DNA from: Anabaena sp. PCC 7108
GTDB taxonomy: Bacteria; Cyanobacteriota; Cyanobacteriia; Cyanobacteriales; Nostocaceae
Reading direction: 5' to 3'
Assembly (NCBI RefSeq): GCF_000332135.1
Contig: NZ_KB235896.1
Location: 2,553,403-2,617,402, forward strand
Length of the DNA: 64,000 bases
The position numbers and the translations under genes are program-made. Below are positions 53,146 through 62,852 of the stretch, piece after piece (positions within the stretch are counted from its first letter, which is position 1; every line of letters begins with the position of its first letter). The notes beneath the pieces are model-generated. The model was not told where the DNA came from and ran no database searches. It saw nothing but the letters and a program-made list of their open reading frames with translations.

Positions 53146-53865
53146 ATGCAATCTCAATCCTCTTTTTCCGAGGCATCACGGCCTTTTCTCACTTGGCAAC
53201 GAATTCTTGATTGGGCTCAAGAACACTACCGCTGCCGCACCTTCAGCAAAGATGAGCGTATTCCAGCTAGACCTGGATTGCTCTATTTAGTGCAAAGAGG
53301 TGCAATCCGCATGGTAGGAACAGCCCAAGTTAGTGCTACTGCCAGTCAACTAACATCTCGACGCATCAACAGAACCCCAGAAGAAGCCTTTTTGGGTTTT
53401 GTGGGAGCAGGACAACCATTTGAGATCGTTGCTCAATCGCCTTTTACACTCCAGTCTTATGCTCACGTTGACCAAACTGCGGTGTTATGGATGTATTGGC
53501 ATGATTTAGATAACTGGCCTCACTTCCGTCGTGAAGTTATGGATGCGTTTAGATATCAACACCAGCGCAAACTCTTGTGGTTAAGTGCCTTGGGACAACG
53601 GCGCACAATTGACCGACTCTTAGGATTTCTCACCTTGTTGATTGAGGAATATGGGGAGCCAGCAATGAGCGAAACTGATCCCGATGTAATTCGTGGTTAT
53701 TGCCTACCCTTTCCTCTCACCCATGCCCAAATAGGCAGCGCAATTGGTTCGACTCGTGTCACAGTTACCCGCTTGATGGGTAAATTGCGTCAACGCGGCC
53801 TCATCCTCACTCAAGGGGATAATTTGATTTGCTTGCCAGCAGAATCAATTAACAGAGCCAACTAA
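53146..53865 (+). CDS. Crp/Fnr family transcriptional regulator (239 aa)
   Basis: An N-terminal cNMP-like beta-roll (~25-125, with PARPGLLYLVQRGAIRMVG) and a C-terminal winged helix (~170-230) with THAQIGSAIGSTRVTVTRLM, close to the NtcA recognition helix. The sensor half differs from NtcA and lacks the canonical cAMP phosphate cassette, so the ligand is unknown. The frame opens at a TTG 51 bases earlier; the ATG at 53146 begins MQSQSSFSEA and is preferred. Monocistronic by layout. Confidence 0.85.
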   Translation: MQSQSSFSEASRPFLTWQRILDWAQEHYRCRTFSKDERIPARPGLLYLVQRGAIRMVGTAQVSATASQLTSRRINRTPEEAFLGFVGAGQPFEIVAQSPFTLQSYAHVDQTAVLWMYWHDLDNWPHFRREVMDAFRYQHQRKLLWLSALGQRRTIDRLLGFLTLLIEEYGEPAMSETDPDVIRGYCLPFPLTHAQIGSAIGSTRVTVTRLMGKLRQRGLILTQGDNLICLPAESINRAN

Positions 53866-53937
53866 AGCAAAGTTAGAAGCCACATTCTGAGCATATAAGT
53901 TGGTACTTGCTATTTTCAAAGCCATAACTAGCAGGAG

Positions 53938-54360
53938 TCAGTGGATTTTAACAAACCCAATCTGGGTAATTAGTTCCTGTCCCTGCTCTGTTAAAAGTAA
54001 ATTGACGTAAGCAAAACCTGCTTGCTCATAATTTATGACCGTCCTGTTTGACCACCACAAACAGATTTCGGGTAATCGGGTATTCTCCTGATTGGAAAGC
54101 CTTAATGTTCAATTTGTTGTGTTGATCAAGACATTCATTAGGGACAACAAATGATTCTTGGTAATGAACAATGTATTGCCCTGGCATTCCCCCCAAAGCT
54201 AAGGGTTTAATAGAACATTGAGAAATCACTTCTGGGGCAGAAGCGTAATAGATGCCACCAGGACTATCAGCCAGCTTTTTTAAGGCTTGGGTGGTCGTGG
54301 AGACAAACTCTACTTGGGGACTGAAAGCTTGACCACCCAAAATGTCTTGGAAAAAAAGTT
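53938..54360 (-). pseudogene. Decayed PstS/PBP-like substrate-binding protein gene
   Basis: The minus-strand translation reads GGQAFSPQVEF, then KLADSPGGIYYASAPEV, then NLFVVVKQDG, where it stops. After a frameshift near 54030 the sequence continues AGFAYVNLLLTEQGQELITQ to a TGA at 53938, the family C-terminus of phosphate-type PBP proteins. The N-terminal half, including the signal peptide, is absent: upstream is only short intergenic sequence with a palindrome. A C-terminal remnant with a frameshift, not a functional gene. Confidence 0.8.
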
Positions 54361-54409
54361 AAACTGTAACCCCATGATTAACACGGTGTGAACAGGGCTT
54401 GATCGGCAG

Positions 54410-54435
54410 ATTGGAACCAAGTCGGTGGTTCCAAT
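54410..54435. repeat. Palindrome ATTGGAACCA / TGGTTCCAAT
   Basis: A perfect 10-base stem with a 6-nt spacer, between the PBP remnant and the substrate-binding protein gene. Could be an operator or a weak terminator; no U-tract. Confidence 0.5.
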
Positions 54436-54605
54436 TATTGATCTTGCCTGTGTAAGTAGGTCAGCGTTACAAATTGTGATGATTACAAGGCAAGAGGCAG
54501 AAGAAAAGAAGTTTTTGGGCGAATTTACTTTTCGTTACATACTTCGGTTTTTGAGCTTTTCTAGATAGATATCAACGGTAGGAATGCTATAGATTTTTTA
54601 GTTTT

Positions 54606-56021
54606 TTAATTTTTTAACTGGTTTCGGATTGGCTCAAAGTCATATCCAGTACGGGAACGATTACCGGAAATAATTTTTACAAGTTGAATTGGGGCATTGC
54701 GATCGCCTGATTGTAAAAAGCGAATTGCACCAGAAGCACCTGTAGCAGTAAAATCTGACGACACTAAAGCTTGTTGAATTCCAGACCGGGTGGGATTAAT
54801 TTCTAGAGATGCAATAAAGGCTTTTGTAGCATCATAGCCCAGGGCAGTACGCCAACTTACATCACCACCCCATAACTGTCGAGATTTTTGGGGAAAATTT
54901 GATTTGGTTTCACCATCAATATGCCACGGAACGGCTACTACCATTCCCATTGCTTGTTCTCTACCGAGTTCTAAAGTTTTGAGGGTATAAACATCATCAC
55001 CTCCCAGTAAAGTTAAGCGTTTCTGATTAACCTGAACTACTTGCAGTGCTTTGTCCAAAGTTTCAGTATTCGCGGCTAACATCAACACTTCTGTTCCTTC
55101 TTTAATTGCCCGTTCTACACTTTTAGCTGCACTAAAATTAGCCTGAGATAAATCAACCTCGCTTGATATTTGTCCACCCTCCAAAGCCAAAGAAGAAACA
55201 AATTCAGATTTTAAAGATTGGCTATAGTTACTTTGAGAATTGAAGAAAACTACAGCTTTTTTTTTCTGCAAGGTTTTTACCATGTAGTTAGCTAAGGTTC
55301 TAGCAGCCATAAAATCACTGGGAACTGTGCGAAAAACATAGGGGCTAAAGTTAGAGAGTTTTACTGAAGTGCTGGTAGGAGAAATAGCTACAAGTTCTCC
55401 GGAGTTATAGACAGCACCTGCTGCTAAAGTTGCATCACTTGTATTAGGACCAACTACACCTAACACTTCCGAATTTTTAACTAAATTGGCAGCAATTTGT
55501 TTAGATATTTCTGGATTATCATCGTCGTTAGCTATGCCTACTTTTAAGAGAACTCCCTTAATTCCCCCAGCAGCATTAATTTCATTTTGAGCTTGAGCAA
55601 TACCCCGTAAAACTTCTAAAGCGGCATTGGGATCTGTTCCCATTGGAAGTGATGCAAAAATGGTATAACTTTTGCTATTTCCAATCCTGGTATTATTCAG
55701 ATATATTAGCGCTTCTGGGTCGTTAGGTTTGAGTTTTAAAGATGTTGTTAAATCGGCAATTGCTTTGTCATAACTTTTATTAGCTAAAGCCTGGATGCCG
55801 TCTTTTTTAGCTGAAGATATTTCTCCAGGAGTTAAGGATTTATCCCCAAAACTAATCCGTTCGCTAATTGATTTGTTGCCGTTATTTGTTTGATTGGCAG
55901 CGGTATTACTACTAAAATTAACGCCAGAACTATGAATAAACAACCAAATGCCTCCACCTATTAAACCTGTTGTTAATAGTAAAGAGATAACTAAAACTTT
56001 AATTTCATTTTTTTGAGACAT
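54606..56021 (-). CDS. ABC-type substrate-binding protein with N-terminal TPR (471 aa)
   Basis: Leu/Ile/Val-binding-type periplasmic protein (Peripla_BP_6). A single N-terminal membrane helix (~9-29) anchors it. A TPR-like stretch (~65-105, with KAIADLTTSLKLKPNDPEALIYL) precedes the binding domain (~118-465: GVVGPNTSDATLAAGAVYNS, VFRTVPSDFMAARTLANYM). No ABC permease or ATPase gene is nearby. It lies 28 bp after the Ser/Thr kinase gene on the same strand. This pairing suggests a ligand sensor working with the kinase rather than a transporter subunit; inference. Confidence 0.82.
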   Translation of the reverse strand: MSQKNEIKVLVISLLLTTGLIGGGIWLFIHSSGVNFSSNTAANQTNNGNKSISERISFGDKSLTPGEISSAKKDGIQALANKSYDKAIADLTTSLKLKPNDPEALIYLNNTRIGNSKSYTIFASLPMGTDPNAALEVLRGIAQAQNEINAAGGIKGVLLKVGIANDDDNPEISKQIAANLVKNSEVLGVVGPNTSDATLAAGAVYNSGELVAISPTSTSVKLSNFSPYVFRTVPSDFMAARTLANYMVKTLQKKKAVVFFNSQSNYSQSLKSEFVSSLALEGGQISSEVDLSQANFSAAKSVERAIKEGTEVLMLAANTETLDKALQVVQVNQKRLTLLGGDDVYTLKTLELGREQAMGMVVAVPWHIDGETKSNFPQKSRQLWGGDVSWRTALGYDATKAFIASLEINPTRSGIQQALVSSDFTATGASGAIRFLQSGDRNAPIQLVKIISGNRSRTGYDFEPIRNQLKN

Positions 56022-56049
56022 AAGTTAATTTCTCAACATTTAGTATTGT

Positions 56050-57423
56050 TTAAATTATTGAAGATAGTAATTTATAAATTAGTCGAAATATGGTTGTTAT
56101 AGCAATGGCGATTAGTGCAGATGTAACTGTTAAAATCATTAATTGCTGAATGCCCAAGCTACTCCGTAAAAGTGGGATAAAAAATATAATTGCCAAAGTA
56201 ATTCCGGGAATAATTAATAAGTCAAATTTTTCCAACCAGCGTCTGGTTTGAGCCAAAATCAAACCACTCAAAATCACAATGGAAATAGCTAAAGTAATGA
56301 TGGGGTTTTTGACTAAACTAAAAAGAGCGATCGCTATTAATGCTCCTTCAAAACCACTAAAAGCAGCCCCAGCTAATAGTTCCCAAGTTGTAAAAGCTGG
56401 TTTAACTGTTATTTTCCGCTGAGGTGCTGGTGTTTGAGGTGGTTGTGTTTGTTGTAATACTGGTGGAGGAACTGAGAGAGCAATAATAGCTTCCAATACT
56501 TCTGCTGCTGACTGAAAGCGTTGACTAGCGGCCGGGAGCAGCATTTTGTCTAAAATATCCGCTAGTCTGTCGTTGACAGTGGCTTGTCTTCGCCATTTCC
56601 ATTGGTTAGTATAGGCATCAAATAGCTGACTTGCTTCTTTTCCTGTCATTAAAGTGATGAGAGTAACCGCAAAAGCGTACAAATCTGTAGATGGAAATAC
56701 TTGATTTCCTGACATCTGTTCAGGGGGAGCAAATCCCATAGAATAGATTCCTGTGGAAGTAGCGGAACCAGAAGGAGCATTGGTAACTTGTTTAACTGCG
56801 CCAAAATCCAGCAAAAATAGTTTACCATCTCGACGACGCATGATATTAGAGGGTTTAATGTCTCTGTGAATAATGCCTCTATCGTGAATAAACCTGAGTA
56901 CTGGGAGAATTTCTCTGAGTATTTCTAGTACTTTATCTTCGGAAAAATTACCATTTTGAATTAATTCTTCTTCGAGATTTTGCCCATCAATATATTCTTG
57001 GACTAAATAAAAAAACTGGTCTGCTTGATTTAGTTGCAAACTTGGAAGTGTGATAGTAAAAAAAGCAAATAGGTTAGGTATTTGTTTGTGTTCGTTACCT
57101 ATTTCTTCTAAAACTCCTGCTTCTTGTGTAAACAGGACTCTGGCCTTTTTTAGAGTTTCTTCTGTTAAATTGCCCATAGGCTGAAATTGCTTAACCACAC
57201 ATTGACGCATTCTCGGAGTATCCCGATCAATTGCCAAAAAAGCTGCACCAAATCCTCCCTGTCCCAAAAGTTTAATTGGTAAATAGCGGTCACGCAAAAT
57301 TAATGGCATACCACAGTTTGTGCAGTATTTTTGCTGGGTTGTTTTTAAAGTTGTAATATCATCTAAATCAGCAAAATAATTTTTTGGGCGTGAGCAATGT
57401 GGACGAGTGCAGTAGACTTCCAT
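56050..57423 (-). CDS. Ser/Thr protein kinase, zinc-ribbon N-terminus and membrane C-terminus (457 aa)
   Basis: Eukaryotic-type kinase. N-terminal Cys pairs C5/C10 and C34/C37 form a zinc-ribbon-like module common in cyanobacterial kinases. Kinase domain: GQGGFGAAFLAID (P-loop, ~54-66), Lys78, HRDIKPSN (186-193; catalytic Asp188), DFG (206-208) and APPEQM. All catalytic residues are present. After a Pro/Gln linker come four hydrophobic helices (~345-457), so the kinase is membrane-bound at its C-terminus. First gene of a unit with the substrate-binding protein. Confidence 0.9.
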   Translation of the reverse strand: MEVYCTRPHCSRPKNYFADLDDITTLKTTQQKYCTNCGMPLILRDRYLPIKLLGQGGFGAAFLAIDRDTPRMRQCVVKQFQPMGNLTEETLKKARVLFTQEAGVLEEIGNEHKQIPNLFAFFTITLPSLQLNQADQFFYLVQEYIDGQNLEEELIQNGNFSEDKVLEILREILPVLRFIHDRGIIHRDIKPSNIMRRRDGKLFLLDFGAVKQVTNAPSGSATSTGIYSMGFAPPEQMSGNQVFPSTDLYAFAVTLITLMTGKEASQLFDAYTNQWKWRRQATVNDRLADILDKMLLPAASQRFQSAAEVLEAIIALSVPPPVLQQTQPPQTPAPQRKITVKPAFTTWELLAGAAFSGFEGALIAIALFSLVKNPIITLAISIVILSGLILAQTRRWLEKFDLLIIPGITLAIIFFIPLLRSSLGIQQLMILTVTSALIAIAITTIFRLIYKLLSSII

Positions 57424-57636
57424 GTTTGTTTCTAGTCATTAGTCAAAAGCTGATTTCTTCTGACTAGTACAGCTTGGCAAAAATATAGCTGTCATATTCT
57501 TACGGGGAAGCAAGCTACAAAACATTGAAAAGCTCATCTCATCGGCTTTTGGAATTTTGTAGCCGCCAGCCCTGGTGTGAGGCTATTTTAAATTCTGCCC
57601 TGCGGTACTAGTGACTGTTAACCTTGGATAAAATGT

Positions 57637-58650
57637 TCAGTCTGCGTCAGAGGAATTGAGTGTTAAGGTATCCAATGTAGTTACCACTAAATCCTTTTGT
57701 GGTAATTTTAACGTATCTTCATTCCATCCAGAAGTAGCAAACTGAGGTAAGATTTCCTGACTGAAGGCTTCTGCTGCTTTAGAACGATAACGATTGGGAT
57801 TCACAATCAGCCACAGGGTTCGCTTGACAACCACACCGTCAATAGGGGTATGGTGTAGCACACCCATTTGTAACTCTTTAGCGATCGCAGAAGTAGAGAC
57901 AAAGGCAGCCCCTAAACCAGATTGCACAGCATTTTTAATAGCTTCGATGGAATTTAGTTCCATTTCCAATTTAAAACGCCTGGTATCAATCTCGCAGCGC
58001 GCTAATACTTGATCAATGACTTTACGGATAGTAGATTGAGAATCGAGGGCAATGAATTGTAGTTTATATAGGTCTTCTTTTTGAATTGTTTCGAGTTTAG
58101 CAAAGGGATGGAATGTCGGCAAAATCAGCGCCAGTTCATCTTCTGCGTAAGGAACAATTTCTAAAGATTCTGCCAATTCACCGGGAATTTCTCCACCGAT
58201 GATAGCTAAATCTACTTGTCCATTAGCCACACTCCAAGCCGTGCGACGGGTAGAGTGGACGTGCAATTGCACTGCCACATCTGGATACTTTTGTCGGAAC
58301 ATTCCAATCATGCGCGGCAAAAGATAAGTGCCGGTAGTTTGAGAAGCCCCGACAATTAAAGTACCACCTTGGAGATTTTGTAAATCCTCAATAGCACGAC
58401 AGGTTTCTTGGCACAGACTGAGAATTTTTTCACCATAGCTCAGGAGTAGATGCCCTGCTTCGGTTAATTGGGCGCGTCGTCCTCCTCTGTCAAATAAAGG
58501 TACATCCAGTTGGCGTTCTAGGTTTTGTACCTGCAAACTAACTGCTGGTTGGGAGACATAAAGACTATCAGCGGCACGCTTAAAACTCCCCTCTGCGGCG
58601 ATCGCTTTGAGAATGCGTAACTGATCTAAAGTGAAAGGAAGGTCAGACAT
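57637..58650 (-). CDS. rbcR: LysR-type regulator RbcR (Ycf30-like)
   Basis: CO2-responsive LysR regulator of RuBisCO and carbon-concentrating genes. The N-terminal HTH (~5-65) is [20 protein letters not shown] then [17 protein letters not shown]. The effector domain with [18 protein letters not shown] and [21 protein letters not shown] closely follows the chloroplast Ycf30 family. The ATG at 58650 (MSDLPFT) matches the family; an in-frame ATG lies 9 bases upstream. The nnrU-thioredoxin-ndhF1 genes lie on the other strand beside it, and NDH-1 is a plausible regulatory target. Confidence 0.9.
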   Translation of the reverse strand: MSDLPFTLDQLRILKAIAAEGSFKRAADSLYVSQPAVSLQVQNLERQLDVPLFDRGGRRAQLTEAGHLLLSYGEKILSLCQETCRAIEDLQNLQGGTLIVGASQTTGTYLLPRMIGMFRQKYPDVAVQLHVHSTRRTAWSVANGQVDLAIIGGEIPGELAESLEIVPYAEDELALILPTFHPFAKLETIQKEDLYKLQFIALDSQSTIRKVIDQVLARCEIDTRRFKLEMELNSIEAIKNAVQSGLGAAFVSTSAIAKELQMGVLHHTPIDGVVVKRTLWLIVNPNRYRSKAAEAFSQEILPQFATSGWNEDTLKLPQKDLVVTTLDTLTLNSSDAD

Positions 58651-58882
58651 AAGGCTCAACCCAAAAACTTTGAAAGGAGCGATTTTGGCAATAAATCAAA
58701 CTGAACAGCAATAAGCTGGGCATGATTTATTACAACTTCAACTACGAGGCTTGACTCGGAAAAGACATTACCACAACATCTTGGCTAAAGTCCTCTTGTG
58801 TATAATCTGTTAAAGGTTAAGATGCTTACCAATACTAGCTTCTTTCATTTTGGATTTTTTAATTTTTAATTGAGTTGTGTCT

Positions 58883-59599
58883 ATGATGCTGAATCCTTGG
58901 TTTACCTCCAGTCATTTTGTCATGCTGGGCTTACAGTTAGCTTTTGCGATCGCCCATAGTGGAGGAGCCGCTTTGCGCCCTTGGGCAGAAAAATACGTTG
59001 GACCAAGGCTTTATCGCATTTTGTTTGCATTAGTTAGCCTACCCTTAGCGGTGATATTAATCACTTACTTTTTTAATCACCGTTATGATGGCTGGCAACT
59101 TTGGCAAGTGCAAGGTGTACCAGGAATCCAACCTCTCATTTGGGTGCTGTCAGCGATTTCATTTTTATTTTTATATCCTGCTACATTCAATCTACTAGAA
59201 ATTGCGGCTATTCAAAAGCCCCAAGTCAATCTCTATGAGACAGGAATTATTCGTATTACCCGTCATCCCCAAATGGTAGGACAAGTTATTTGGTGTGTCG
59301 CTCATAGCCTTTGGCTAGGAACTACCTTTGCAATTGTGACATCATTGGGTTTGGTGTTACACCATTTATTTGGGGTTTGGCATGGCGATCGGCGATTGAG
59401 CAACCGCTATGGAGAAGCCTTTGAAACGGTCAAACAGCGAACTTCAATTATTCCTTTTCAAGCAATTCTTGATGGTCGTCAATCTCTCCAATGGGAGGAA
59501 TTTCTCCGACCTGCATATTTAGGGGTTGGTATTTTTGTGGCGTTGCTGTGGTGGTCGCACCCGCTGTTAATCGTAGCAACCAGTAGGTTAGTATGGTAG
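58883..59599 (+). CDS. NnrU family membrane protein (239 aa)
   Basis: Polytopic protein of the NnrU/isoprenylcysteine-methyltransferase-like group. About six helices. The conserved GIIRITRHPQMVGQVIWC segment and WHGDRRLSNRYGEAF match the family. Function in cyanobacteria is unknown; relatives include 15-cis-zeta-carotene isomerase (Z-ISO). The frame opens at a GTG at 58877; ATG 58883 is taken. Divergent from rbcR. Confidence 0.85.
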   Translation: MMLNPWFTSSHFVMLGLQLAFAIAHSGGAALRPWAEKYVGPRLYRILFALVSLPLAVILITYFFNHRYDGWQLWQVQGVPGIQPLIWVLSAISFLFLYPATFNLLEIAAIQKPQVNLYETGIIRITRHPQMVGQVIWCVAHSLWLGTTFAIVTSLGLVLHHLFGVWHGDRRLSNRYGEAFETVKQRTSIIPFQAILDGRQSLQWEEFLRPAYLGVGIFVALLWWSHPLLIVATSRLVW

Positions 59600-59800
59600 T
59601 TTTGAGTGATCCCCAAGATCAACAAAAAATACCAATTTAATCCAAATTCTGACCTATCAATTGCCACCAAATCAATGTAGGATAAATTTAAATAGCTGTC
59701 AGCGAGGTTTTCCTCAGTCGGTTTGAGATTTTAGATTGGTATTTGCTGGACAAGTTACTTTCCTGGAGAGGAAACAGCAATCAGGAGTTGAACAACAAAA

Positions 59801-59832
59801 AGAGCCACCGTGAATGTCGCGCTGGCTTTTTT
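59801..59832 (+). terminator. Intrinsic terminator of the NnrU gene
   Basis: Stem AGCCA / TGGCT with GC-rich interior followed by TTTTTT. The rest of the 59600-59918 gap holds no gene. Confidence 0.7.
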
Positions 59833-59918
59833 GTCAGCAACACCATAACAGGCTGACTTGCCAATCTCTGCTGCTGCTAGTTACTTTGATATAAAAACCT
59901 TATAAATCAAGAGGCGTC

Positions 59919-60305
59919 ATGGTGTTGTCGGTTTGTGAGCGGACATTTACTCAAGAAGTTTTAGAATCTCCAATTCCGGTTTTAGTTAATTTTGAGGCTC
60001 CTTGGTGTGGCTTGTGTCGCATCATCCACCCGTTGTTGCTGCAATTTCAAGCTCAATGCGGCGACGAAATTAAACTAGTGGGAGTTAACGCCGATCAAAA
60101 TTTCAAGCTATCTACTACCTATAGACTTAAATCACTACCAACGTTACTACTCATTGAAAAAGGCATAGTCCGACAACGCTTAGAAGGTTTTCGCAGTAGA
60201 GATGATTTGCGTCTGGCATTAGCAGAAATTAAACTCAACTACGGCAGTAGCCATAAAACTTACAATATTCCCCAAACAGCCGACTTGGAGTGCCGCACAG
60301 TCTGA
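59919..60305 (+). CDS. Thioredoxin-like protein (128 aa)
   Basis: Thioredoxin fold with active site APWCGLCR: the cis-proline partner SLPTLLLIE is present, but the usual WCGPC proline is Leu. N-terminal ERTFTQEVLESPIPVLVNF is standard. The C-terminal ~20 residues extend beyond the fold. Placed between nnrU and ndhF1 with its own terminator (60428-60460). Probably a specialised thiol-disulfide protein; the WCGLC site likely shifts redox potential. Confidence 0.88.
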   Translation: MVLSVCERTFTQEVLESPIPVLVNFEAPWCGLCRIIHPLLLQFQAQCGDEIKLVGVNADQNFKLSTTYRLKSLPTLLLIEKGIVRQRLEGFRSRDDLRLALAEIKLNYGSSHKTYNIPQTADLECRTV

Positions 60306-60427
60306 TTGGAAGCAGAAGAGGCAGAGGGACAGGGTGCAGGGAAAAGGTATTTTCTCCCTTGTTACCTACTGTCTGCCGCCTTTGTTTTTCCCATTTCTCA
60401 ATCCTCAAATCTAAAACCATGCTTAAC

Positions 60428-60460
60428 ACCCCACCTAAAGCTCATTAGGTGGGGTATTTT
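60428..60460 (+). terminator. Intrinsic terminator of the thioredoxin-like gene
   Basis: Long stem ACCCCACCTAA / TTAGGTGGGGT with ATTTT following. It separates the gene from ndhF1. Confidence 0.8.
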
Positions 60461-60577
60461 ATCCTCTAGGGTGTGTGTCACAATTATTAACAGTTCCGAC
60501 CTGGATAGTTGCCTGCAAAGCAAGCCGCTACAGCACTATCCTAACTTAGTCAAGAATTTTAAAAGTAGGCGTTAGTG

Positions 60578-62662
60578 ATGGAAGTAATCTATCAGTATGC
60601 CTGGATGATTCCAGTATTACCTCTTTTGGGAGCAATGCTGGTCGGTCTAGGGCTAATCTCGATAAATCAGGTAACAAACCGCCTGCGGCAGCTTAACGCT
60701 GTGGTAATCATCTCCCTGATGGGAGCAGCTATGGGGCTGTCGTTGGCTTTGCTATGGAGTCAATTTCAAGGCCATGCGCCTTATCTCCGTACCCTGGAAT
60801 GGGCAGCAGCAGGTAATTTTCATCTGACAATGGGCTACACTATTGACCACCTCACAGCCTTAATGCTGGTGATTGTGACAACAGTAGCCTTCCTGGTGAT
60901 GATTTACACTGATGGCTACATGGCGCATGACCCAGGTTATGTCCGGTTTTACGCCTATCTCAGTTTGTTTGGTTCCTCAATGTTGGGTCTGGTGGTCAGT
61001 CCCAACCTGGTACAAGTTTATATCTTCTGGGAACTGGTCGGGATGTGTTCCTACCTCCTGGTCGGCTTTTGGTACGATCGCAAAGCGGCCGCAGATGCTT
61101 GTCAAAAGGCATTTGTCACGAACCGCGTCGGTGACTTTGGCCTATTACTAGGCATCCTGGGGCTATTTTGGGCAACAGGCAGCTTTGATTTCATGATTAT
61201 GGGCGATCGCTTATCTGAACTAGTAGAAACCGGTTCTGTGAGCAATTTCCTGGCTATCGTGTTAGCAATTTTGGTCTTCCTTGGTCCAGTTGCTAAATCA
61301 GCCCAATTTCCCCTCCATGTCTGGCTACCAGACGCAATGGAAGGTCCCACACCCATTTCCGCCCTTATTCACGCGGCAACAATGGTGGCAGCGGGTGTAT
61401 TCCTGATTGCCCGGATGTACCCAGTGTTTGAACACGTTCCCGCAGCTATGAACGTGATCGCCTTCACAGGAGCATTTACAGCATTTTTGGGCGCGACTAT
61501 CGCTATGACCCAAAACGATATCAAAAAGGGCTTGGCTTACTCCACCATTTCCCAACTTGGTTACATGGTAATGGCGATGGGAGTAGGTGCTTACAGTGCG
61601 GGATTATTTCACCTCATGACCCACGCCTATTTCAAGGCAATGCTATTCTTGGGTTCAGGTTCGGTAATTCACGGTATGGAAGGCGTGGTTGGCCATGATG
61701 CCGTTTTGGCGCAGGATATGCGTTTAATGGGTGGACTGCGTAAGTATATGCCCGCTACCGGTATCACCTTCTTAATTGGTTGCTTGGCAATTTCCGGTAT
61801 TCCTCCCTTTGCTGGTTTTTGGTCAAAAGATGAAATTCTCGGTGCAGCTTTTGCTGCTAACCCCCTGCTGTGGTTCATTGGTTGGCTAACTGCTGGGATT
61901 ACTGCTTTTTATATGTTTAGAATGTATTTCTCGACATTTGAAGGCAAATTCCGGGGTAATGATGAGAAAATCAAAACCCAACTCAAGAATGCGGCTGCGG
62001 CGGCTGCTGAAAAATTAGGTGCTGCTGAATTAGCGCCTAACTTTGGTCCAGGGGCGATGAAAAAAGGCGAACTGGATAGTCATTCTCACGACTCCCACGG
62101 ACACAGCACTTCTCCCCATGAGTCTCCTTGGACGATGACTCTACCGTTGTTGGTGTTGGCTATCCCTTCGATGTTAATTGGTTTAACGGGTACTCCCTAC
62201 GCCAATTATTTTGAGCAGTTCATCTATTCTCCTAACGAAAGTTTGGCTGAAGTGATGGAAAAAGCAGCGGAATTTGACCCCCATGAGTTTTACATTATGG
62301 CGGGTAGTTCTATTGCTATTTCTGTGGTGGGTATTACTTTGGCTGTGCTGATGTATTTGGCTCGGAAAATTGACCCTGCTGCGATCGCATCTAAAATCAA
62401 ACCACTGTATGAGTTATCGTTGAATAAATGGTATTTTGACGATATTTATCATCGTGTGTTTGTGCTTGGTTTGCGTCGTGTCGCTCGACAAGTGATGGAA
62501 GTTGATTTCCGCGTTGTTGATGGTGCGGTTAATTTAACTGGTTTCTTTACTTTGGTTAGTGGTGAAGGTCTGAAATACCTGGAAAGCGGTCGGGTTCAAT
62601 TCTATGCTCTGATTGTTTTTGGGGCTGTTTTGGGCTTGGTGATCGTTTTTGGTGTTACCTGA
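60578..62662 (+). CDS. ndhF: NAD(P)H-quinone oxidoreductase subunit 5, NdhF1
   Basis: Antiporter-like proton-pumping subunit of NDH-1L in respiration and cyclic electron flow. About 16 helices. YDRKAAADACQKAFVTNRVGDFG, HVWLPDAMEGPTPISALIHA and MTQNDIKKGLAYSTISQLGY are the conserved proton-channel segments. A His-rich loop (DSHSHDSHGHSTSPHESP, ~505-522) precedes the long C-terminal helical part. An in-frame GTG lies three bases upstream. The ndhD gene that usually follows ndhF1 in cyanobacteria is absent from the visible flank. Confidence 0.95.
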   Translation: MEVIYQYAWMIPVLPLLGAMLVGLGLISINQVTNRLRQLNAVVIISLMGAAMGLSLALLWSQFQGHAPYLRTLEWAAAGNFHLTMGYTIDHLTALMLVIVTTVAFLVMIYTDGYMAHDPGYVRFYAYLSLFGSSMLGLVVSPNLVQVYIFWELVGMCSYLLVGFWYDRKAAADACQKAFVTNRVGDFGLLLGILGLFWATGSFDFMIMGDRLSELVETGSVSNFLAIVLAILVFLGPVAKSAQFPLHVWLPDAMEGPTPISALIHAATMVAAGVFLIARMYPVFEHVPAAMNVIAFTGAFTAFLGATIAMTQNDIKKGLAYSTISQLGYMVMAMGVGAYSAGLFHLMTHAYFKAMLFLGSGSVIHGMEGVVGHDAVLAQDMRLMGGLRKYMPATGITFLIGCLAISGIPPFAGFWSKDEILGAAFAANPLLWFIGWLTAGITAFYMFRMYFSTFEGKFRGNDEKIKTQLKNAAAAAAEKLGAAELAPNFGPGAMKKGELDSHSHDSHGHSTSPHESPWTMTLPLLVLAIPSMLIGLTGTPYANYFEQFIYSPNESLAEVMEKAAEFDPHEFYIMAGSSIAISVVGITLAVLMYLARKIDPAAIASKIKPLYELSLNKWYFDDIYHRVFVLGLRRVARQVMEVDFRVVDGAVNLTGFFTLVSGEGLKYLESGRVQFYALIVFGAVLGLVIVFGVT

Positions 62663-62852
62663 TTTTAATGGGGGCGGTTTGTCCGCCCCTAGATTGTTTT
62701 TTATGGTCATTAGTCATGCTATGAGTACAAATTTAATAGATGAAATTTAAGAATAGATACTAAAAAATCAGATAATTAAAAGTATATTAGCAAAATCAAC
62801 GACACTATTTGGCTACTTTAATAGACTTACTAGATATATATCAGGATTCAAA

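Noticed and set aside
60306-60575. 89-codon ORF between the thioredoxin-like gene and ndhF
   Set aside because: It starts in repeat-like sequence and crosses the terminator hairpin at 60428-60460; no protein-like pattern.
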